A DNA stretch of 6,718 nt, from assembly GCA_946575275.1 (NCBI GenBank), contig CAMNZV010000089.1, positions 1 to 6,718 of the forward strand, read 5' to 3'. Within the stretch, counting starts at the first letter, position 1, and each line of letters opens with the position of its first letter. Made by a program: the position numbers and the translations under genes. Source of the stretch: an uncultured Clostridium sp. (lineage in GTDB: Bacteria > Bacillota > Clostridia > Clostridiales > Clostridiaceae). Of the stretch, positions 1 through 5,265 are shown one piece after another. The notes beneath the pieces are model-generated. The model saw only the letters and a program-made list of their open reading frames with translations, did not search any database and was not told the origin of the DNA.

Positions 1-36
1 TTCCTCATTCTTTTATTCATTTTTTATTATTATTCT

Positions 37-1347
37 TTATAAATCCAGAATTTTTTCCCCATAGGACATACCTCTTTGTACTAATTCTTTTATATTACTG
101 TCAACAGTTAATTCTTCAATAGCTAATTCATTATTATTAATTATTTCAATACCCCTATTAATATTAACACTTAATTCTTCTATTTTTTTCTCTAATAATT
201 CCTTCTGAGCTTTAAGCTTACCTAAGAGATTGTTAATCTTTATTAGTTCTTTTTCTATTTCATTTATTTTATTTTTCTCTTCCTTTGAGACCTTTCCTCT
301 CTCCTCTTTTATTTTAAGTTCCTGAAGCTCATTATCCTTTTTATATTGTGCTTCTGTATATCTATCTAAAGCCACCTTTAATTTATCATTTATTATTTTA
401 AGCTCTATATTAAGATTATCCTTTTCACTTTCAGCTTTTATTATAGCCAAACCTGTAGCCTCCACATTTAATATATATGGATTTACCTTTAATGCACCTT
501 CTCCAAGGATAATTTTATTTTCTTTATTTTTAATTTCTTCCTCATATTTATTAATGTTTTTCTCTTCCTCTAAGTAATAATTAAGCTCCTTGTTTAGCTC
601 ATATATTTCTTTAAGGCTATTATATCGATTATTAATTTCACTATATTTTTCATTCATATCCTCTAATAAATTTTCTAAAAGGATATATTTCTTATTTCTA
701 TCCTCTAAATTTTCCAAAGAAATATCTTCATAGGTCTTCATTTCACCTATAAGCTGATTATTTATAACCTTATTTTCACCTATCTTTTTTGAAAGCTTAT
801 TTGAAAGCTCATCTCCATACTTCCCTAAATTAAATAATCTTTCCAGCATTTCACGTCTATTTTTACCTTCAAGCTTTAAAAACTCACTAAATTTACCCTG
901 GGGAAGTACAACTGTTCTTAAAAAATCTTCTATATTAAGTCCAATAATTTCTATACATTTTTCATTTACCTCTCTAACCTTTTCAGCTAGAATTATAGGC
1001 TCTTTTCCTGTAATATCAACAATTTTACACTTTCCTGACAAGGGATTTCCTGTTTTTTTATCTCTTTTAAACTCCCTATAAACAGAATATCTTTTTATAT
1101 TTGCTGAAGATATTTGAAATTCATAATTTATTTGCATCAAATCACAATTAGTATTAATAAAATTTGTACTCTTCCTTGAAATTTCACCGTATAATGCAAG
1201 GGTAATACCATCAAGTATTGTAGATTTCCCACTTCCTGTAGGTCCAAATATCCCAAATAACCCTCTTTCAGTTAGCTTTTCAAAATCAATTTTTTGTTCT
1301 TCAATAAAACTATTTAATCCTTTAATCTTTAAACTAATTGGTTTCAT
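37..1347 (-). CDS. sbcC: SbcC (Rad50-type) ATPase subunit of SbcCD nuclease, N-terminal part only; prematurely ended
   Basis: SbcC is the SMC-like ATPase that partners SbcD to cleave DNA hairpins and process double-strand ends in the cytoplasm. The 436 residues show the N-terminal ABC lobe: Walker A GPTGSGKST at residues 35-43 and the Q-loop region LPQGKFSEFLK with Gln150, both typical of SbcC. From about residue 175 the sequence becomes Lys/Glu/Asn/Leu-rich coiled coil and stays so to the stop. Family members are usually about 1000-1200 residues. Here the zinc-hook CxxC, the second coiled-coil arm and the C-terminal lobe with signature motif and Walker B are missing, so this product could not form a working ATPase. 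The ATG is chosen because it follows a strong GAGGAGG site. The start lies inside the end of sbcD (14-nt overlap), so translation is probably coupled. The stop lies in A/T homopolymer sequence and the other two frames also close before the window edge. Identity is secure; whether it is a true pseudogene or a sequencing error is open. Confidence 0.88.
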   Translation of the reverse strand: MKPISLKIKGLNSFIEEQKIDFEKLTERGLFGIFGPTGSGKSTILDGITLALYGEISRKSTNFINTNCDLMQINYEFQISSANIKRYSVYREFKRDKKTGNPLSGKCKIVDITGKEPIILAEKVREVNEKCIEIIGLNIEDFLRTVVLPQGKFSEFLKLEGKNRREMLERLFNLGKYGDELSNKLSKKIGENKVINNQLIGEMKTYEDISLENLEDRNKKYILLENLLEDMNEKYSEINNRYNSLKEIYELNKELNYYLEEEKNINKYEEEIKNKENKIILGEGALKVNPYILNVEATGLAIIKAESEKDNLNIELKIINDKLKVALDRYTEAQYKKDNELQELKIKEERGKVSKEEKNKINEIEKELIKINNLLGKLKAQKELLEKKIEELSVNINRGIEIINNNELAIEELTVDSNIKELVQRGMSYGEKILDL

Positions 1348-2554
1348 TTAAATCCTCCTCACTAGAAACAATGGACATTAACATATTAACCACTTCCTCA
1401 TCAGCCTCAAGACCTCTTTCTTTTTTATAAAAAGCCTTAAAAATATCAACAAAGGGTTTTTCTAAAATCTCCTCAGGAATAAATTCCATGTCACTGCTTA
1501 TAATTTTAGGTATAATCTCAATTATATCCTTTTTATAACTTTTCATTTCTTTTATCTCATCTTCTCTAATAAATCTATCTGATTTTATTTCTAAATATAC
1601 ATAACTATTTCTAGTCTCATTTTCCTTACATTTTTCAATAGCCTCTTCTATACTATCTACCTTCCAAATATCAATAGGTTTATAAACCTTAAAATTAATA
1701 TTCACAGGATTTACCTCCTCCTTTGCCTTAATATCAAAGAAGATACATGCCTTTTGGCTATTTGCCTCACTTTTGCTATATTGAATAGGTGACCCTGAAT
1801 ATCTTACCTTCTTATTAGTCTTAGGTACAATCATATTTTTATGAATATGACCAAGGGCTACATATTGTGCCTCCTTTGGAAAACAACTTGCATCAACAAT
1901 ATAACTTCCTCCAAGTTGAATGCTTCTTTCAGATCCTGATTCTTCACTTCCCATAGTATATAAGTGGGAAACCACTAAATTTATAGTATCATCCCTAAAT
2001 TTAACCTTTAAGGAATTAAACAATTCTCTAATTCTATCTCCATAGGATGCAAGCTTTTCTTCTGTTGAATCCATTTCTCCATATAAAACCTCATTTAATC
2101 TTTTTTCACTAGGGTATGGTACTGTTAAGATAACAGCCCTTTCATTATTTATTTCTATTTCAACGTAACCTTCTCCAGAATCAATTACTTTATGATTCCC
2201 ATAACATCCCTTTTCAATAATTGTTTTTGGTGTACCTATCATTATTATTCCATGCTCCATTGCAAGAGGCCCTGCAGCTACCAATCTTTCTGGACTATCA
2301 TGATTTCCAGCTATAACTAAAATAAGTCTTTTACCACCATCTGATATTTTCTTTAGACTATCATAAAATAGGCTTTCTGCTTTAGCTTGTGGATTAAATG
2401 TATCATATACATCACCAGCTATAATAACTAAATCCACTTTATTATCTGATACAATCTTTACAAAGTCTTCTAAAAATTTTTCCTGTTCTTGAAGTCTACT
2501 ATTTCCCTCTAAATTTTTCCCTAAGTGCCAATCGGCTGTATGTAAAATTCTCAT
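1334..2554 (-). CDS. sbcD: SbcD (Mre11-type) exonuclease subunit of SbcCD
   Basis: SbcD is the Mn-dependent nuclease subunit of the SbcCD complex, which trims double-strand ends and opens hairpins formed by inverted repeats at replication forks. All phosphoesterase motifs are visible: DWHLGK with Asp8 and His10, GDVYD with Asp48, GNHDSPERL with Asn84, His85 and Asp86, SHLY with His197, and GHIHK with His236 and His238, followed by the SbcD-typical YSGSPIQYS at 252-260. The nuclease domain fills roughly residues 1-265 and a capping and SbcC-binding region follows to residue 406. This is full length for the family (about 380-410), with no missing catalytic residue. The ATG is preceded by AAAAGGAA (2563-2570) at acceptable spacing. 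It is the first gene of a leftward sbcD-sbcC operon, and its stop lies 14 nt inside sbcC. The subunit looks intact although its partner appears truncated. Confidence 0.96.
   Translation of the reverse strand: MRILHTADWHLGKNLEGNSRLQEQEKFLEDFVKIVSDNKVDLVIIAGDVYDTFNPQAKAESLFYDSLKKISDGGKRLILVIAGNHDSPERLVAAGPLAMEHGIIMIGTPKTIIEKGCYGNHKVIDSGEGYVEIEINNERAVILTVPYPSEKRLNEVLYGEMDSTEEKLASYGDRIRELFNSLKVKFRDDTINLVVSHLYTMGSEESGSERSIQLGGSYIVDASCFPKEAQYVALGHIHKNMIVPKTNKKVRYSGSPIQYSKSEANSQKACIFFDIKAKEEVNPVNINFKVYKPIDIWKVDSIEEAIEKCKENETRNSYVYLEIKSDRFIREDEIKEMKSYKKDIIEIIPKIISSDMEFIPEEILEKPFVDIFKAFYKKERGLEADEEVVNMLMSIVSSEEDLNETN
1352..1360 (-). promoter_or_regulatory. Shine-Dalgarno site of sbcC inside sbcD
   Basis: On the minus strand GAGGAGGAT stands a few bases before the sbcC ATG, close to a perfect anti-SD match at good spacing. 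It lies within the last codons of sbcD, fixes the sbcC start and supports coupled translation of the two subunits. Confidence 0.8.
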
Positions 2555-2592
2555 AAATAATATTCCTTTTCATAAAATTATATTTTACCTAA

Positions 2593-2598
2593 ATTATA
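2593..2598 (-). promoter_or_regulatory. Candidate -10 box of the sbcD-sbcC promoter
   Basis: The minus strand has a perfect TATAAT about 40 nt before the sbcD ATG, which would give a leader of roughly 30 nt. The region 16-18 nt further upstream is T-rich (TTTATC or TTTTAT) and is only a poor -35 match. The call rests on the -10 box and on its position between divergent genes. Confidence 0.5.
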
Positions 2599-2605
2599 CA
2601 CTAAT

Positions 2606-2634
2606 TTGAACTTAGATAAAAAGTGTATTACAAT
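2606..2634 (+). promoter_or_regulatory. Candidate sigma-A promoter of the TPR gene
   Basis: TTGAAC (2606-2611) and TACAAT (2629-2634) are separated by exactly 17 nt, matching 4/6 and 5/6 of the vegetative consensus. Transcription would start near 2641, leaving about 30 nt before the ATG at 2672. The -35 box lies about 8 bp from the sbcD -10 box on the other strand, so the two polymerases would compete for overlapping DNA. Confidence 0.6.
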
Positions 2635-2671
2635 TAAAAATGAATAAAATGTTTAGGGGTGATTTATCAAC

Positions 2672-3373
2672 ATGTCATTAATTAATAATATAAAGGCTTA
2701 TAAAGCAGGCCTTGCCTTTTATAAAAAAAATTATAATAAAGCAGAAAAACTATATGAAAATATAGTTTCTAAAAATTATCCATCTGATAGAATTATATTA
2801 AAATATGCATACCTTGAAATTTATCTTGGTAAAAAGGAAAAATGTAAGGAGCTTTTAGATTTAATAGATTATGATGAACTATTAAATGATAATGAAAAAA
2901 ATGAGTATAAACAATATGAAGGCCTATATCTATGGAAAAATGGCCAAATAGACAAAGCTATATCTATATATGAAGAGCTTCATAATGCCAATGAAAACAC
3001 AGCTATATATGAAACTTTAGGTTACCTTTATATAGTAAACAAAGATTATGAAAAAGCTCTTAAATATAATAAAATAGCTTATGATTATTCAGATACTAAC
3101 AATATTATAATTGATAACTTAGCTGAAAGTTATTACTTTTTAAATGATATTAATAAGGCTAAAGAATTATATATAAAAATCATAGATGAAAATGCAACAA
3201 ATCCACCTAAGTTTTCTGAAGCTTATTATTACTATGGAATGATATTAAAAAAAGAAAACTCTATTGAAAAGGCAATTAAAATGTTTAATAAAGCTTTAGA
3301 AATGAGAGAATCCTATCTTTCCATATTAACTCATGAAACCATTAAAGCAGAAGTTTCATCCTTAATCAGATAG
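2672..3373 (+). CDS. Tetratricopeptide-repeat (TPR) protein of unknown specific role
   Basis: This is a 233-residue protein built almost entirely of TPR-like helix pairs, a scaffold that binds other proteins. Repeat-like units are seen at about residues 9-36 (AFYKKNYNKAEKLYENIV), 78-105 (GLYLWKNGQIDKAISIYEEL), 110-143 (LGYLYIVNKDYEKALKYNKIA), 145-175 (AESYYFLNDINKAKELYIKI) and 182-215 (YYYYGMILKKENSIEKAIKMF), each with the small/aromatic spacing typical of TPRs. No signal peptide, membrane segment or catalytic domain is visible, so it is probably a soluble cytoplasmic adaptor. The ATG follows AGGGGTGA (2655-2662). It is the only rightward gene: divergent from sbcDC and convergent with hydG, so it is probably monocistronic. 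Its stop codon lies inside the terminator hairpin. The partner cannot be named from sequence. Confidence 0.85.
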   Translation: MSLINNIKAYKAGLAFYKKNYNKAEKLYENIVSKNYPSDRIILKYAYLEIYLGKKEKCKELLDLIDYDELLNDNEKNEYKQYEGLYLWKNGQIDKAISIYEELHNANENTAIYETLGYLYIVNKDYEKALKYNKIAYDYSDTNNIIIDNLAESYYFLNDINKAKELYIKIIDENATNPPKFSEAYYYYGMILKKENSIEKAIKMFNKALEMRESYLSILTHETIKAEVSSLIR

Positions 3374-3399
3374 ATTAAGAATGAAACTTCTGCCCTTTA
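3347..3399. terminator. Bidirectional hairpin terminator between the TPR gene and hydG
   Basis: The arms are GCAGAAGTTTCAT plus CTTAATC (3347-3367) and GATTAAG plus ATGAAACTTCTGC (3373-3393). They give 20 base pairs with a single C/A mismatch around a 5-nt loop. A short TAAA/TTTA extension is possible beyond a CC bulge. The plus-strand exit is CCCTTTATT and the minus-strand exit is TTTAATGGTTT, so U-tracts are modest on both sides. Lying between convergent genes, it probably ends both transcripts. The left arm encodes the last TPR residues and the TPR stop codon falls at the loop/right-arm junction. Confidence 0.8.
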
Positions 3400-4818
3400 T
3401 TAAAATCTAAAATCTCTTTTCCCTAAATCAATATCATTTAAATTATCCTTAGCAATAGCTCTAACCTTTTCACTTTTAATATTATTTAATTCCTTTTCAA
3501 TAACTTCTTTTCCAATGTTCTTTGTTGTATCTGATGAATAATCTTCTAAATATTCATTTAAAGTCATTAAAGCGTTAGGTTGACAGCAGTTTGCTATTTG
3601 CCCGGATTTAACAAGTTGCATAAATCTATCCCCTGTTCTTCCTTCCCTATAGCAAGCTGTACAAAAGCTTGGTATATGCCCCATATCAAGTAGCCATTTA
3701 ACAATTTCGTCTAAGGTTCTATTATCATTAACATCAAATTGTGCAGAATTTTCATCTTCATTTTCTTTTTCTGCATAACCTCCAACGCTTGTACAAGATC
3801 CTCCACTAAGCTGAGATACTCCAACTTTTAATACTCTTTCCCTTGTTTTCTTTGATTCTCTTGTTGAAACTATTATACCAGTATATGGTACTGCAATCCT
3901 TAAAACTGCAACAATTTTTTCAAAAATATCATCTGATATAGCATTTGTAAATTCCTCAGGGTTTATATCATCTGCTGGTCTAATTCTTGGAACACTTATT
4001 GTATGAGGTCCAACTCCTTTTGCTGATTCTAAATGCTCTGCATGCATTAATAACCCAACAAAGTCATATCTATACATATTTAATCCAAATAATACACCAA
4101 TACCAACATCATCAATACCACCATCCATAGCTCTATCCATTGCTTCAGTATGATATGCGTAATCATGCTTTGGTCCTGTTGGATGAAGGGCTTCATAACT
4201 TTCTTTATTATAAGTTTCTTGAAACAGTATATAAGTTCCAATTCCTGCCTCTTGTAATTTTTTATAATTTTCTACAGAAGTTGCTGCAATATTAACATTA
4301 ACCCTTCTAATAGCACCATTTTTATGTTTTATACTATAAATTGTTTTTATACTATCTAAAATGTATTCAATAGGATTATTTATAGGATCTTCACCAGCTT
4401 CAATTGCAAGTCTCTTATGCCCTAAATCTTGAAGTGCCGTTACTTCCTTTATAATGTCTTCCTTTAATAGTTTTTTTCTATGAATATTCTTATTCTTATA
4501 GTGATATGGACAATATGTACATCCATTTACGCAATAATTTGATAGATATAAAGGAGCAAACATTACAATTCTATTTCCATAAAATTTTTCTTTTATTTCC
4601 TTTGCAAGTTTAAATATTTCTTCATTTTCTTCTTTTAATTCACAATCTAAAAGTAATAATGCTTCTTTGTGAGAAAGTCCTTTTAATTCTCTAGCCTTAT
4701 TAATAATTTTATTTATTAGCTCCTTATTATTTTTATTATTTTTTGAATAATCTAAGGTTTCTTTAATTTCCTCATCACTCATAAATTCAGAAGCTATTTT
4801 TGATTTTACATTGTACAC
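3400..4818 (-). CDS. hydG: HydG, [FeFe]-hydrogenase H-cluster radical SAM maturase (tyrosine lyase)
   Basis: HydG cleaves L-tyrosine into p-cresol and dehydroglycine, which yields the CO and cyanide ligands of the hydrogenase H-cluster, delivered as an Fe-cysteine-CO-cyanide unit. The radical SAM cluster motif CX3CX2C is at Cys96, Cys100 and Cys103 in YLSNYCVNGCTYCPYH. The HydG-specific C-terminal motif CX2CX22C is at Cys386, Cys389 and Cys412 (FCTACYREGRTGDRF, then NCCQPNALMTL) and holds the second cluster with its dangler iron. This second motif separates HydG from ThiH, its thiamine-pathway relative. At 472 residues it is full length. The start is GTG, overlapping the upstream TAG stop by one base, with AGAAAGGGG placed about 8 nt before it, so translation is probably coupled to the TM1266-family gene. 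HydE, HydF and the hydrogenase itself are not in this window and should be elsewhere in the genome. The organism is therefore expected to make an [FeFe] hydrogenase. Confidence 0.97.
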   Translation of the reverse strand: MYNVKSKIASEFMSDEEIKETLDYSKNNKNNKELINKIINKARELKGLSHKEALLLLDCELKEENEEIFKLAKEIKEKFYGNRIVMFAPLYLSNYCVNGCTYCPYHYKNKNIHRKKLLKEDIIKEVTALQDLGHKRLAIEAGEDPINNPIEYILDSIKTIYSIKHKNGAIRRVNVNIAATSVENYKKLQEAGIGTYILFQETYNKESYEALHPTGPKHDYAYHTEAMDRAMDGGIDDVGIGVLFGLNMYRYDFVGLLMHAEHLESAKGVGPHTISVPRIRPADDINPEEFTNAISDDIFEKIVAVLRIAVPYTGIIVSTRESKKTRERVLKVGVSQLSGGSCTSVGGYAEKENEDENSAQFDVNDNRTLDEIVKWLLDMGHIPSFCTACYREGRTGDRFMQLVKSGQIANCCQPNALMTLNEYLEDYSSDTTKNIGKEVIEKELNNIKSEKVRAIAKDNLNDIDLGKRDFRF

Positions 4819-5072
4819 TACAAATTCCCCTTTCTAGAATAAACTGTTTTCACATTTACTCCAGATATCATTCCTAATTTACCAGATAAAGAACTAATTG
4901 TATCATTGGTAGCATCTATTACAACACTTATTATTGCTACATTTTTTTCTTTATAGGGAATTCCCATCCTTCCAACAATATATTTTGAATATTCATGAAG
5001 TACATCATTAATATAATTAGAAGCCTTATTATCTTCAACAATTATCCCTATTAATGCTATTCTAGTTTCCAT
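4818..5072 (-). CDS. TM1266-family iron-only hydrogenase system regulator
   Basis: This is a small 84-residue protein of the family named after Thermotoga TM1266, annotated as a putative iron-only hydrogenase system regulator with an ACT/NikR-C-like ferredoxin fold. Family-typical features are METRIALIGIIVED at the N-terminus, the HEYSKYIVGRMGIPY helix-turn (about 26-40), the strand VAIISVVIDAT (45-55), and LSGKLGMISGVNVKTVYS (62-79). There is no DNA-binding domain, so regulation by ligand or protein contact is as likely as direct DNA binding; the function is not proven. I use the ATG at 5070-5072. An in-frame GTG three codons earlier (5079-5081) is part of the AGAGGTGA ribosome binding site and cannot be the start. 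The gene lies directly upstream of hydG with a one-base stop/start overlap, a linkage expected for this family. A strong terminator-like hairpin ends right at its SD site. Confidence 0.92.
   Translation of the reverse strand: METRIALIGIIVEDNKASNYINDVLHEYSKYIVGRMGIPYKEKNVAIISVVIDATNDTISSLSGKLGMISGVNVKTVYSRKGNL
4827..4835 (-). promoter_or_regulatory. Shine-Dalgarno site of hydG, supporting its GTG start
   Basis: AGAAAGGGG on the minus strand lies about 8 nt before the GTG at 4816-4818, inside the last codons of the upstream regulator gene. No better-placed ATG follows nearby, so the GTG is taken as the real hydG start. Confidence 0.7.
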
Positions 5073-5077
5073 ATAAT

Positions 5078-5085
5078 TCACCTCT
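5078..5085 (-). promoter_or_regulatory. Shine-Dalgarno site that sets the regulator start
   Basis: AGAGGTGA on the minus strand stands 5 nt before the ATG at 5070-5072. Its GTG is in frame with the gene and could be mistaken for a start codon. The U-tract of the upstream hairpin touches its 5' end. Confidence 0.8.
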
Positions 5086-5130
5086 AAAAAAAATACTATC
5101 CTATTGCAGGCAAAAGCAAAAGGATAGTAT
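5086..5130 (-). terminator. Intrinsic terminator or attenuator just before the TM1266-hydG unit
   Basis: Read on the minus strand, ATACTATCCT (5121-5130) pairs perfectly with AGGATAGTAT (5093-5102). Inside, TTGC pairs with GCAA after one T/T mismatch, leaving an 8-nt loop. Seven T residues follow (5092-5086) and then the SD site at once. It has the form of a strong factor-independent terminator for leftward transcripts and has no U-tract on the other strand. It may simply end the PHP-cca transcript. However, no promoter fits between it and the regulator start, so the hyd unit must be read through it or start within it: a TATACT at 5126-5131 could be a -10 box, but with no recognisable -35. 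A weak alternative pairing is possible between AGAATAG (5139-5145) and CTATCCT in the 5' arm. Confidence 0.8.
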
Positions 5131-5156
5131 AAATATTTCTATTCTTGTATCGCCTT

Positions 5157-5180
5157 TTTATTTAGGGATCCCTTGTTAAA
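5157..5180. promoter_or_regulatory. Palindrome AGGGATCCCT in the TM1266-hydG leader, possible operator
   Basis: The 10-bp perfect palindrome AGGGATCCCT (5164-5173) is flanked symmetrically by TTTA and TAAA at three bases distance, giving a 24-bp interrupted dyad. It is a GC-rich island in otherwise very AT-rich intergenic DNA. With no loop it is a poor RNA hairpin, so a protein-binding site is more likely than a terminator. The regulator is unknown. Confidence 0.3.
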
Positions 5181-5200
5181 TTAGAACGATTATCTATGTT

Positions 5201-5263
5201 TTATTTATCTTTTTTATTGGATATATACTCCTCTAAATCAGATATGTGAAAATAATAACACAT
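5201..5263 (-). CDS. Possible 20-residue small ORF just after cca
   Basis: An ATG two bases past the cca stop opens a 20-codon frame beginning MCYYFHISDLEEY and ending in a lysine-rich tail before TAA. An AAGGAA within the final cca codons lies about 6 nt ahead of it, so initiation by the ribosome leaving cca is plausible. There is no membrane segment or recognised motif. It could be a small protein, a leader peptide, a relic or chance. I do not recognise it, and a frame this short is weak evidence by itself. Confidence 0.25.
   Translation of the reverse strand: MCYYFHISDLEEYISNKKDK
5222..5250 (-). promoter_or_regulatory. Candidate promoter upstream of the TM1266-hydG unit
   Basis: TTCACA (5245-5250) and TATATA (5222-5227) are 17 nt apart on the minus strand, matching 5/6 and 4/6 of the vegetative consensus. 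It would give a leader of roughly 140 nt that includes the palindrome and the hairpin. A second possible -10, GATAAT at 5189-5194, has no good -35. Such matches are frequent by chance in AT-rich DNA. Confidence 0.35.
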
Positions 5264-5265
5264 TT

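Noticed and set aside
2640..2681. 13-codon upstream ORF (ATG AAT AAA ATG) overlapping the TPR start
   Set aside because: Its ATG falls at about the predicted transcription start and has no SD site, whereas the TPR ATG has AGGGGTGA well placed.
3400..4818. Assignment as ThiH (thiamine tyrosine lyase)
   Set aside because: The C-terminal CX2CX22C motif and the GRTGDRF and NCCQPNALMTL regions are HydG-specific, and the TM1266-family neighbour fits hydrogenase maturation.
5086..5200. Known riboswitch or T-box in the TM1266-hydG leader
   Set aside because: I could not match the sequence to T-box, TPP, SAM, preQ1, fluoride, ZTP, glycine or c-di-GMP signatures, so it is reported only as a terminator or attenuator of unknown input.
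5244..5263. Short hairpin ATGTG / CACAT immediately after cca as its terminator
   Set aside because: Only five pairs with a 10-nt AT loop and no U-tract; too weak. The only credible leftward terminator in this gap is at 5086-5130.
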